This document shows, one piece after another, positions 40,701 to 49,600 of a DNA stretch of 57,457 nt (position 1 is its first letter; every line of letters starts with the position of its first letter). This DNA comes from a virus, in IMG/VR virus record IMGVR_UViG_3300032224_000443, positions 1 to 57,457 of that record. One strand, written 5' to 3'. The translations under genes were made by a program, and so were the position numbers. Below the pieces are notes generated by a model that was not told where the DNA came from, ran no database searches, and was given only the letters and a program-made list of their open reading frames with translations.

Positions 40701-43355
40701 TATACTGGTTCTACAGGAGCAGGTTATACTGGATCTAGAGGTGCAGAAGGTACACCAGGTTCATTTGGTGGTACTACTTATCTATATTTCATAAGCGCTA
40801 ATACAACAAATGCTAATCCAGGTACAGGTACTTTAAGATTTAGCAATACAAGTCTAAGTAATTCATCATTTTTATACATCAATAAAAATGCACTAGATTT
40901 AACATATGTATTCAATACATTATTAATTATCGATAGTTCAACGTCCGGCATTAAAGGACACTTTAAGATATCAGCATCTGGCAATAATTTCAATTATGCC
41001 ACATTTATGATAATCGATTCAATAGTAGATAATGGTTCTTATGCTGCTGTTCCTATATCTTTCCTTTCAGGTGATGCTGGAACTGCCACGGCCATTGCTG
41101 ATAATACTCTTACTGCATTAACATTAGCAAGACAAGGTGATCAGGGTGCTGCTGGTTATGCTGGTTCTGTTGGTTCTCAAGGTCCTACTGGTAGCGGTTA
41201 TGATGGTTCTATAGGTTATACCGGATCTAGAGGTGTCACTGGATATGTCGGATCTAGAGGTGATCTTGGTTATTCTGGTTCATTGGGTTATACTGGTTCT
41301 ATAGGTTATACCGGATCACAAGGTGATACTGGTTATGCAGGATCTTTGGGTTATACAGGATCTGATGGTTACACAGGATCTACTGGTGCTGGTTATGTAG
41401 GTTCTCAAGGTAATTTGGGTTATACTGGATCTACAGGTGCAGGCTATACTGGATCGCAAGGCGACACTGGTTATGTGGGCTCTCAAGGTGATTTGGGTTA
41501 TACTGGATCTACCGGCGCAGGTTATGATGGTTCAACTGGTTATGATGGATCAAGAGGCGCTTTAGGATATACTGGTTCTAGAGGTGTTGGTTATACTGGT
41601 TCTTCTGCCACAGGTTATGCTGGATCTCAAGGCGACATTGGATATACTGGATCACAAGGTGCTGGTTACGATGGATCTTTAGGTTATACCGGATCTCAAG
41701 GAGATCTCGGATATACAGGATCTTCTGGTTATGTTGGATCACGAGGTATACAAGGTATACAAGGCGGATTTGGTGGTGCTGCGTTTGAATATTATTATAG
41801 CAATAATACTATAAATGAAGATCCTACGGCAGGTTATGTTAGAATAAGTAATACGAATTTTACTGCTGCTTCCGCTAATACAATGTATATTGCATTCTCA
41901 GATGCATTATCTGCAAACGTATATAATTTCTTACAAACAATAGATGACTCTACTTCAGCAATTAAGGGTCATTTTACTATTACTGAAAAAGCTAACACAA
42001 ATAATTTCGCATTGTTTACGATTGTTGGCAATCATAGTCATTCAGGTAATTATTTTGAAGTGCCTGTTTCTTGGATTAGTGGATCTAATTCTTTCGTTGA
42101 CAATACAGATAGTATAGTAACTTTTGCTAGAACTGGTGATGTTGGTGATAGAGGTTATACCGGATCTCGAGGTTCTGATGGTGCAGCAGGTGGCGCATCA
42201 CAAATAATGATAATATCAGCTATTGATACTGTGGTTGCAGGAGCAGCTATTGGTATATCAATAGATAATGCTAATACAACTTATCCTGGCGGTGTGTTTA
42301 CATTATCACAAACACCGGTATTTTCTTTCACTGTGGAAAACAGATATTGGTCATACAACAGCAGCACATCAAAACTTGCTTATTCAACATATTATGGTGG
42401 CCGTCCAGTTTCAGGATATACTGGTTCAGCTGGTGCAGATGCACCAATTACCAGCAATGTATACATGCAAATAAGATTATCATCTGGTGCTGTGTTTAAT
42501 ACACAAGAAGGAGATTATATTAGCATTAATGGTACTAATATTCCAACACTACCTAGTTTAACAGGTAATACAGCATCATTTACAATTAATAGTTCAAATA
42601 TTACATCATCAGCATTTACGGCTAGTAGTTTATCAATTATATTTGGATTATCATATACTAGATTAGGTACGACAACAAGAATGTCAGGTTCTAATTCTAC
42701 TACATTAAATAATACTCAACCACAACTATTCAATGTAGGAAGTATTTCAGGTTCTTATACATCACCAATTCCATATTGGAGTTTAGCAGGAACATGGTCG
42801 TGGAATTTGAGTTCTATTACTGGATCTATTGTTTCTTCTACTGCAACATATTCTTATGATGGTGGAGCTCCTACATCGTTTACTACAAGTACTAGTACAT
42901 CAGGAACTGGTCCTAGTGTTGCTGATAGAACTAAAAATATTACATTGTCATATACAGCAACAGGTACTGGTGTAAATCCTTCTACTCAAACAGATATGGG
43001 TGTAACAAGAACTGCTACAATTACTGGAGCATCAAAATATTATCCTGCATTTTATGTTATTAACTCAAGTGGAAGTGCTCCATCGTTTGATCCTACAACA
43101 TACAGTAGAATTTCTAGTTCTACATTCTATGCAGGTCAACAAGTTACAACTTCTGGTACAGCTTCTAATTACTTGTGGGTTGCAACTCCTCAATCAGTAT
43201 CATGGGGAGCTAAAAAGTGGCAATTTACTGTCAGTGGATTTACTGCAGATGCAACTCCTGCTGTAACAACAACTCAGACAATATCTGGTGTTGCATATGA
43301 TGTATTTGGTTTCACTAATTATACCTCACCAACTGTTCTAACATCGGTAGCATAA
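37728..43355 (+). CDS. Giant collagen-like tail fibre (1875 residues)
   Basis: Three copies of a beta module (about 1-72, 155-228, 302-375; marks NGSNTxFTL, VNGLLxxPxxDY, IEIRYF) alternate with collagen triplets (GYT-GSx-Gxx). Then come long triplet blocks, with three copies of a second beta module at nt 39241-39613, 40760-41135 and 41763-42140 (marks FGGAAFxY, QTIDDSTSAIKGHF, TFARTGD). About 385 residues at the C-terminus form an unrelated Thr/Ser-rich beta region with a WSYNSSTSKL segment. Collagen triplets imply a trimeric rod. Triplets have Tyr, Ser, Thr, Asp and Lys but almost no Pro. Probably a long or side tail fibre. Confidence 0.85.
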   Translation: MALIFYSQKNTGNGSNTEFTLTQSVTQANNLLVSVNGLLQVPVADYYISGSKIYFASAPLNTADIEIRYIVSDGYDGSVGFQGSAGYLGSVGYYGSAGTVGYQGSSGYFGSVGYSGSKGADGEPGGSTGYTGSVGSLGYTGSAGFSGSSGGIGKPSRISIYTGNGSNTQFTLAETVANTNHIFVINNGLMETPDIDYIVSGTTITFTTAPVNTSVIEVRYFDAIQGSPGYFGSLGYTGSAGYFGSLGYKGSEGYRGSEGYQGSVGYQGSKGDPGGATGYSGSLGYTGSRGAGYTGSVGEVGRPYKFSRYTADGNQTTFSLLDQTANSAHIFVTVNGILDTPDVDYYAAGTTLTFNYVPKLNSEIEIRYFGITQGDVGYRGSEGYRGSQGATGFTGSIGDTGYKGSQGATGYTGSLGATGYRGSTGITGYVGSQGATGFTGSIGYTGSQGYTGSRGDTGYIGSKGDTGYTGSQGYVGSQGYTGSVGYVGSKGDLGYAGSQGPQGNFGGAAFDYKFNTSTDATDPGAGYIRFSNTNFSTATHLYISENDKYYTSAYAFLQTIDDSTSAIKGQFKLTELANADNFAIFNIVGYHTYTPNFFDVPVSFISGTTFFINNSNIVATFARTGDIGDKGYTGSQGYTGSFGDTGYIGSKGDLGYTGSKGDIGYTGSYGYTGSFGYTGSFGYTGSQGDTGYVGSQGDQGIRGDTGPTGYAGSKGDLGYTGSKGDIGYTGSFGYTGSQGDTGYVGSTGYTGSFGYTGSKGDLGYTGSTGYTGSFGYTGSKGDIGFTGSYGDLGYTGSIGYTGSKGDTGYVGSFGYTGSFGYTGSFGYTGSQGDTGYVGSRGDAGYTGSLGNTGYAGSQGVQGEQGNIGPLGYVGSKGNTGYTGSFGDTGYIGSKGDLGYTGSLGNSGYTGSYGDLGFSGSQGPIGYTGSYGDLGYSGSQGVIGYTGSLGNIGYTGSLGNIGYTGSIGYAGSQGVIGYTGSYGDLGYTGSIGYTGSTGAGYTGSRGAEGTPGSFGGTTYLYFISANTTNANPGTGTLRFSNTSLSNSSFLYINKNALDLTYVFNTLLIIDSSTSGIKGHFKISASGNNFNYATFMIIDSIVDNGSYAAVPISFLSGDAGTATAIADNTLTALTLARQGDQGAAGYAGSVGSQGPTGSGYDGSIGYTGSRGVTGYVGSRGDLGYSGSLGYTGSIGYTGSQGDTGYAGSLGYTGSDGYTGSTGAGYVGSQGNLGYTGSTGAGYTGSQGDTGYVGSQGDLGYTGSTGAGYDGSTGYDGSRGALGYTGSRGVGYTGSSATGYAGSQGDIGYTGSQGAGYDGSLGYTGSQGDLGYTGSSGYVGSRGIQGIQGGFGGAAFEYYYSNNTINEDPTAGYVRISNTNFTAASANTMYIAFSDALSANVYNFLQTIDDSTSAIKGHFTITEKANTNNFALFTIVGNHSHSGNYFEVPVSWISGSNSFVDNTDSIVTFARTGDVGDRGYTGSRGSDGAAGGASQIMIISAIDTVVAGAAIGISIDNANTTYPGGVFTLSQTPVFSFTVENRYWSYNSSTSKLAYSTYYGGRPVSGYTGSAGADAPITSNVYMQIRLSSGAVFNTQEGDYISINGTNIPTLPSLTGNTASFTINSSNITSSAFTASSLSIIFGLSYTRLGTTTRMSGSNSTTLNNTQPQLFNVGSISGSYTSPIPYWSLAGTWSWNLSSITGSIVSSTATYSYDGGAPTSFTTSTSTSGTGPSVADRTKNITLSYTATGTGVNPSTQTDMGVTRTATITGASKYYPAFYVINSSGSAPSFDPTTYSRISSSTFYAGQQVTTSGTASNYLWVATPQSVSWGAKKWQFTVSGFTADATPAVTTTQTISGVAYDVFGFTNYTSPTVLTSVA

Positions 43356-43359
43356 AAAC

Positions 43360-43620
43360 ATGTCAGCAATTGTACAGTTTCCAACGCCTACAACATTTAG
43401 AAACCTTGCAACTCCTACCGATAACACTGATGGAGCAACCAAAGCGTACGTCGATGGTGCTATTAGTGGTGGTTCTGCAACAGCAAATACGATCTTTGTA
43501 GGAAGTACTGCTCCAGCAAATGCAATTGCTGGTTACTATTGGTTGGATTCAGATTATGGAATATTGAGTATTAATTGTGGAGATGTTAGTAATACCGTTT
43601 GGATATCGGTGTCATATTAA
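43360..43620 (+). CDS. Small fibre-type protein
   Basis: An 86-residue protein starting 4 nt after the giant fibre. DNTDGATKAYVDGAISGG is the A-T-K-x-Y-V-D motif of phage fibre repeats, and the rest (APANAIAGYYWLDSDYG and NTVWISVSY) is the small W-rich module found at ends of several proteins in this window. It could be a fibre tip or a cap. Confidence 0.6.
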   Translation: MSAIVQFPTPTTFRNLATPTDNTDGATKAYVDGAISGGSATANTIFVGSTAPANAIAGYYWLDSDYGILSINCGDVSNTVWISVSY

Positions 43621-43633
43621 TGAAAACCAAGTA

Positions 43634-43641
43634 TATAAATA
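43634..43641 (+). promoter_or_regulatory. T4-type late promoter
   Basis: Exact TATAAATA in the 46-bp gap, 25 nt before the ATG at 43667. Confidence 0.7.
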
Positions 43642-43666
43642 TTAAAAAAATGGTGTATATTAAGAA

Positions 43667-44044
43667 ATGGCGTTGAATTTTCCACACACTCCTTCAATTG
43701 GTGATACTACATTTACAGGGGGTAGAACCTGGATGTGGGACGGTGCTCGTTGGAATCGTCAATCTATTACAGCAAATAATTTAATAATAACTGGCGCAGT
43801 AACAGCAAATAGTTCTAATGGTGTTGCTGGTCAATTATTAACTTCTAATGGTACTTCTGTTTTTTGGGCCAACACAAGATTAGATCGTCTTGAAGAAGTT
43901 GTTGCTAAAAATTTAGACAACAACACACCCGCTAATGGGTCTGTGTTGACTTATGTGGCAGATTTAAACAAATATTATGTTGTACCTTTAACTCTGGCAG
44001 ATACTGCATTATCCAATACTTCAATGGATGGTGGCAGTTTTTAA
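43667..44044 (+). CDS. Small fibre protein with shared N-terminal anchor
   Basis: A 125-residue protein beginning MALNFPHTPSIGDTTFTGG with RTWMWDGARWNR, the same type of N-terminus as the proteins at 46610 and 54726. Then GVAGQLLTSNGTSVFWANT, a short motif repeated widely in the fibre genes here, a helical VVAKNLDNN segment, and the end SMDGGSF. The N-terminus probably fixes the protein to a common place on the virion. Confidence 0.6.
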   Translation: MALNFPHTPSIGDTTFTGGRTWMWDGARWNRQSITANNLIITGAVTANSSNGVAGQLLTSNGTSVFWANTRLDRLEEVVAKNLDNNTPANGSVLTYVADLNKYYVVPLTLADTALSNTSMDGGSF

Positions 44045-44048
44045 TTCT

Positions 44049-44056
44049 TATAAATA
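44049..44056 (+). promoter_or_regulatory. T4-type late promoter
   Basis: Exact TATAAATA, 47 nt before the ATG at 44104, which also has a strong ribosome binding site (AAAGGAGAG). Confidence 0.7.
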
Positions 44057-44103
44057 CAAATAATAATAACAATAAAAGAATAAATCTTTAAAGGAGAGAA
44101 AAT

Positions 44104-45810
44104 ATGGTTGCGACATCACCCAATTTAATTCAAATCAAACGCGCACAGAATACAGCAGCACCAGGTTCACTAGCAAACGGTGAATTAGCTTGGTCAGCTT
44201 CTTCTAATGCGTTATTCATTGGTAACTATGGTATTGTAACACAAATTGCTAGTGGACAAACTCCAGGTGTTCTTACTGCAAATCAAGCACTTGTTGCTAA
44301 CTCAACTGGTTTTATCAATTCAGTTAAAGCTGGTAACGTTACTATTACTGGAATGCTTACTGCAAACGGAAGTTCTGGTTCTGCTGGACAGATGTTGTTT
44401 TCTGATGGTACTGGTAAAGCATACTGGAACTCACTTGATACATCAATTCCTGCAACATATGTTCAGAACACAGATTCTAGAACACTTTCTGGTAACTTAA
44501 CATTCTCTGGTTCTAAAACTATATTTACTGGTGCTAACGTTAACGTTACAACTGGCGTTATTTCTGGTAATGGTATGTATATTACTGGTGTAGATGCTAA
44601 TTTATTAAATGGTTCTAGTGCTGCTACAATTCTTTCTACAGCAAGTGGATATGCAGATACTGCTTTTGCTAATGCTTCAATTAAAGCTGATAATGCTTTT
44701 GCTAATGCTATTAGCCAATCTAAAACATATGTAGATGCACAGACATTTGATCTTTCAACAAGAACATCCGGCAATTATGTTGCTACTATTACAGCAGGTA
44801 ATGGTATTGATACTCTTTCTGCATCAAGTCATGGTAGCACACCTACTATTACAGTTAAAGCAGGTACTGGTGTTACTGTTAGTGGTTCTGGTGTTAGCAT
44901 TGGTCAATCAGTTGGCACTACTGATAACGTAACATTTAATGACGTTACTATTAATGGTAATACAGCATTAGGTTCAGATTCAACTGATAGAGTACACTTT
45001 AATGGTAAAGTAGATACTACCATACTTCCATCTGCTATCAATTCATATGATTTAGGTTCTGCTAGTTTAGCATGGAATACAGTATACGCAAAAGAAGTTT
45101 CCATTGGTAACGTACATCTAACTGGTACAAATGCAATTATAACTGTAGCTGGTGGATTGACTGTTAATACTAATCTTATTGCTAACGTTGCTACAATTTA
45201 TCATGATTTATATCTTGGTGGTGATCTACATATTACTGGTAACGCAGTTTACTCAAACGTTGAATCATACTCAGTTACTGATCCATTAATCCAATTAGGT
45301 TCTAATAATACACTTACTGACCTTATTGATATTGGTTTCTTTGGTAACTATGGTACAGACGGCAATGCTGCTCATCATAAGCACACAGGTTTCTTCCGTG
45401 ATTCTTCTGATGGTGTCTACAAGATTTTTTACAATCTTGATACTAACCCAGAACTTACTAACTATATTGATACTGGCGATGCATCATATAGACAAGGTAC
45501 ATTGCAAGCATGGTTGAATTCAGGAGCATTTGTTTCTAATGCAACCGGTGTATCAATTATTGGTACAAATACTTATAAAGTAGAAATTACTGCTAATACA
45601 ATCGCATCAAATACATTAACATTGAATGTAGCATTAGCTACTGGTTCTGGTGGTACTGGATACAATACATATAGTGCTGGTGATTTACTAACAGGTACTG
45701 GCGGTGGTTCACTTACTACATTAGGTATTGGAACACAAGGTCAAGTACTTCAAGTAGCAGCTGGCGGAACTTCACTAATTTATGGTGGATTAGACGGCGG
45801 TACATTCTAA
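44104..45810 (+). CDS. Fibre-like structural protein with Mtd-type N-terminus
   Basis: A 568-residue protein. NLIQIKRAQNTAAPGSLANG with ELAWSASSNALFIGN resembles the N-terminal domain of major tropism determinant-type proteins. GSAGQMLFSDGTGKAYWNS follows, then a Ala/Asn helix (YADTAFANASIKADNAFANA), beta shaft, and a conserved globular part with DPLIQLGSNNTLTDLIDIGF and HHKHTGFFRDSSDG. It ends LIYGGLDGGTF, like other fibre proteins of marine T4-like phages. The strong binding site and own late promoter suggest high expression. Confidence 0.75.
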   Translation: MVATSPNLIQIKRAQNTAAPGSLANGELAWSASSNALFIGNYGIVTQIASGQTPGVLTANQALVANSTGFINSVKAGNVTITGMLTANGSSGSAGQMLFSDGTGKAYWNSLDTSIPATYVQNTDSRTLSGNLTFSGSKTIFTGANVNVTTGVISGNGMYITGVDANLLNGSSAATILSTASGYADTAFANASIKADNAFANAISQSKTYVDAQTFDLSTRTSGNYVATITAGNGIDTLSASSHGSTPTITVKAGTGVTVSGSGVSIGQSVGTTDNVTFNDVTINGNTALGSDSTDRVHFNGKVDTTILPSAINSYDLGSASLAWNTVYAKEVSIGNVHLTGTNAIITVAGGLTVNTNLIANVATIYHDLYLGGDLHITGNAVYSNVESYSVTDPLIQLGSNNTLTDLIDIGFFGNYGTDGNAAHHKHTGFFRDSSDGVYKIFYNLDTNPELTNYIDTGDASYRQGTLQAWLNSGAFVSNATGVSIIGTNTYKVEITANTIASNTLTLNVALATGSGGTGYNTYSAGDLLTGTGGGSLTTLGIGTQGQVLQVAAGGTSLIYGGLDGGTF

Positions 45811-45821
45811 AAAAATAATAG

Positions 45822-45850
45822 TTGATTCTATATAAGTATTTTGTTATTAT
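45822..45850 (+). promoter_or_regulatory. Possible promoter before the 91-residue gene
   Basis: TTGATT (45822-45827), 17 nt, TATTAT (45845-45850) fits sigma-70. Inside the spacer lies TATAAGTA (45831-45838), one base off the late consensus. Either or both could work. Confidence 0.45.
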
Positions 45851-45874
45851 GGTGTTTTGAAAGGAATATATATA

Positions 45875-46150
45875 ATGAGTGGAGAAATTTTTAATATCTA
45901 TGTAGAAAAACTTATAAACTCAGTAACTGAGCTGACTAAAGCAAGTATATTACAGTCAGCTCAGTTAACATTTTATGAACGTTCAAACGAAGGGCTAAAT
46001 AAAAGAATACAAGAATTAGAAAAACAATTAGAAGAAACTTTAAATAAAGAACAATCTATTGTTGAATCTAATACCGTTAATGAAAATACTGATAATTCAA
46101 ATACTTTTCTTCAACGGGTAAAGAATAAAAAAGACGATTCGCAATTTTGA
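45875..46150 (+). CDS. Small coiled-coil protein
   Basis: A 91-residue protein; the ATG at 45875 is preceded by AAAGGAA, better than a TTG at 45857. It begins MSGEIFNIYVEKLINSVTEL and has a coiled coil (NKRIQELEKQLEETLNKE, about residues 44-61) and a charged tail (RVKNKKDDSQF). Similar small coiled-coil proteins occur among fibre genes of marine T4-like phages. Possibly a fibre chaperone; not proven. Confidence 0.6.
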   Translation: MSGEIFNIYVEKLINSVTELTKASILQSAQLTFYERSNEGLNKRIQELEKQLEETLNKEQSIVESNTVNENTDNSNTFLQRVKNKKDDSQF

Positions 46151-46152
46151 TA

Positions 46153-46164
46153 CGGTATATACCG
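46153..46164. promoter_or_regulatory. 12-bp perfect palindrome in the gap before the 137-residue gene
   Basis: CGGTATATACCG lies about 19 nt before the ATG at 46183. It could bind a dimeric regulator or form a small hairpin near the ribosome binding site (AGAGGG). No further evidence. Confidence 0.3.
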
Positions 46165-46182
46165 GATTTGTAAGAGGGCCAT

Positions 46183-46596
46183 ATGGCACAGGCTAATAAT
46201 TTAATTCAAATTAAACGTACCTCTGTATCTGGACGTGCAGCCACTACGACCACCCTCCCAAATCCAGGTGAATTAGCACTCAACATGGCCGATGGAATTT
46301 TATATTCCGGTAATGGTTCATTCATATTTGAGATTGGTGCTAATAATACAAACGTTAATGTTTCCGGAAATCTCACAACAAGAGCAATTATAACTGGCGG
46401 TTCCATAGGATCAAATGGTCAACATTTGTTATCTAATGGTTCTGCTTCTATGTGGCATACAACATTTACTAATAGCGATACGCCTCCTGCAAATCCTATA
46501 TATGGTGACATCTGGTATTATGTAACAGATAATAAACCCTATATGTGGGTTACAGATGGTGGCGGTAGTTTTTGGTATGATTTTCTTCCAGCATAA
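46183..46596 (+). CDS. Small fibre-associated protein with Mtd-type N-terminus
   Basis: A 137-residue protein. NLIQIKRTSVSGRAATTTTL with PGELALNMADGILYSGNG has the same N-terminal domain as the 568-residue protein at 44104. GSNGQHLLSNGSASMWHTT is the shared G-Q-x-L motif, and TPPANPIYGDIWYYV with the Trp-rich end is the small C-terminal module seen elsewhere. It is a minimal version of a fibre: anchor, motif, tip. Confidence 0.65.
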   Translation: MAQANNLIQIKRTSVSGRAATTTTLPNPGELALNMADGILYSGNGSFIFEIGANNTNVNVSGNLTTRAIITGGSIGSNGQHLLSNGSASMWHTTFTNSDTPPANPIYGDIWYYVTDNKPYMWVTDGGGSFWYDFLPA

Positions 46597-46609
46597 TAGG
46601 TAATAAAGA

Positions 46610-49600
46610 ATGGCATTTCCTAGTAGTCCATATGATGGTCAACAATATACCCAAGCGGGGTATGTTTATCAGTATTATGCTTCTTTAAATCTTTGGAAGA
46701 AAATTTCTGCTGTTTCACAGACTACTACTTCTATTACTACTGGTACTGCTAATATTACTTCTGCTAATATTACTACATCTATCACAAGCAACACAGCAAC
46801 TGTCAATAATGCAATTATAAGTTCTGCTAATATCACCAACATTAATGTTACTGGTACTGCAAACTTTGATGCTGACATTTCTGTTGGTAATGTTTACCTT
46901 ACTGGTATAAGTGCTAATGGTAGTTTTGGAACAGCTGGTCAAATACTTACAGCAAATGGCCATGGAGTATTTTGGAATTCTGCTGCCAGTTTAACTGGTT
47001 ACACAGGATCTATTGGTTACTCTGGATCTATTGGAAACACTGGTTATTCAGGATCAAAAGGTGATATTGGATTTACAGGTTCTAGAGGAAATAATGGTAC
47101 TAATGGTGCAGATGGATATACTGGGTCATTTGGTAATACAGGTTACACCGGATCTTTTGGATCTACTGGTTATACTGGTTCATTAGGTCAAGGATTTACA
47201 TATCAGGGAACATGGACTGGAACAACACACGGATATTATTATCCCTATGATGTTGTTACGTATAATGGTTCAACTTATGTTTGCACAAATCCTGTATACG
47301 GCAATACAATTCCACCAAACGATGCTTCCTGGACATTGATTGCTCAAATGGGATCTACCGGATTTGCCGGTTCCTTTGGTAATACTGGTTATACTGGATC
47401 ATTGGGTGTAACAGGATTTACTGGATCTTTTGGTGATATTGGTTATACTGGTTCAATTGGATTTACTGGCTCATTTGGTAATACTGGATTTACAGGATCA
47501 TTTGGTAATACTGGTTACACAGGTTCTGTAGGATTTACTGGCTCATTTGGTAATACTGGATTTACAGGATCTGCAGGCACTAATGGTACAAACGGAACCA
47601 ATGGTGCTGATGGATATTTAGGATCTACAGGTTTTACCGGATCATTTGGTAATACTGGTTATACTGGATCATTTGGATCTACCGGTTTCACTGGATCATT
47701 TGGTAATGCTGGTTATACCGGTTCAGTTGGATTTACAGGGTCTGTAGGTTTCACTGGATCTTATGGTAATACTGGTTACGTTGGCTCTAAAGGCGATCAA
47801 GGTGCAACAGGTTTAAGCTCAAGTTATTTTACTTATCAAATTAGAACATCATCATATATTACATATGTTGGCGATGGAAATATTGCATATAGTAACACTA
47901 CACAAATAAATTCAAATACTCTTTTTATAAGTCATTTAACAAAAGACAATGTAGATGTTGATATTTTTCTTGGATTGCTTGCAAATACTCAAACAATAGT
48001 TATTCAAGATGCTAACGATAGTACAAATTACCAAGAGTGGTCTATAATTGGCACACCTTATAATCAATACCCAAATAATGGTAATAGTACTTGGGATATT
48101 CCTGTTTCATTAATTAAGTCCGCAGGAACAGGAACTACTAATTTTGCTAGTGCACATACAGTAATTCTTGCTCTAACATCAGGTATTACTGGTTATGTTG
48201 GATCTAAAGGGGATACAGGTTATTCAGGTTCTGTAGGATATACAGGATCTATTGGTAATGTAGGATATACAGGTTCCTTAGGTGACTCAGGTTATGTTGG
48301 TTCAAAAGGTGATCAGGGAATAACTGGTTTCACTGGATCAAAAGGTGACACTGGATCAACAGGGTTTACTGGATCTTTTGGTAATACAGGTTATACTGGA
48401 TCTTTTGGAACAACTGGATTTACCGGATCATTTGGTAACACGGGGTTCACAGGATCTTTTGGTAATACAGGTTATACTGGATCTTTTGGAACAACTGGAT
48501 TTACCGGATCATTTGGTAATACAGGTTACACCGGATCATTTGGTAATACAGGTTACACCGGATCATTTGGTAACACAGGGTTCACTGGATCATTTGGTAA
48601 CACCGGATACACAGGTTCATTTGGATCAACTGGATATACAGGATCTTTTGGACGTGATGGTATACAAGGTGCAAATGGATTTACAGGATCTGTTGGATCA
48701 ACAGGATTTACTGGTTCATTTGGAAACATTGGTTATACTGGTTCAGTAGGTCCTGTTGCAGGTTCTGATACTCAAATTGTTTACAATGCAAGTGGTGTTG
48801 CCAATGCATCGCCATACTTTACTTTTGATTATGTTAACCATGATTTAACCGTTGGTAATAATATTGCTTTAGGAAACAATATTACGTTCAGTGGTTCAAA
48901 TTCTTCTATAACACAAAACAATTTTGTAATTTATTCTAATTGGAAAAATAACACTCAAAATTTAGGTCCTTTGCTTGTATTAGGTAAAAATATAAAGGAC
49001 ATGTATAATGGTGGAGGTGGCAGTACTATATACGATCTTGAAGATAGTTTTGCCCCTGACCAAAATATTTTAATTGCAAACGGAACAGCAATTCAACTTG
49101 GTAGATATGGCAATGCATTAATTGCAAACACAACAGGTATCAATTTTACAGGAAACAAAGGTACCATTAATGGTGTAAAAATACTTTATGCTAATGGTGT
49201 TCTTGGAACAGATAGTCAAGTTCTTTCTACAAATTCAACTGGTGGAATTTATTGGTCTACTACAGTTGGATATGCAGGATCTGTTGGATTTACAGGTTCA
49301 ATTGGTGGAACTGGATATGCTGGATCATTTGGATCTACCGGTTATACTGGATCTTTTGGTAATACGGGTTATACTGGATCAAAGGGTGATCAAGGTAGCT
49401 ATGGTCCTACTGGTTTCACTGGTTCTTTTGGTAACACAGGGTTCACAGGATCCATAGGTAGTGTTGGTTTTACTGGTTCATTTGGTAACACTGGATATAC
49501 AGGTTCAATTGGATCAACAGGATATACTGGTTCATTTGGTAATACTGGATACACTGGATCTATAGGTGGAACAGGATTTACCGGATCTGCAGGAACGAAT

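Noticed and set aside
44104-46596. Mtd-like N-termini suggesting a diversity-generating retroelement
   Set aside because: No reverse transcriptase, template repeat or adenine-mutated variable repeat is visible in the window.
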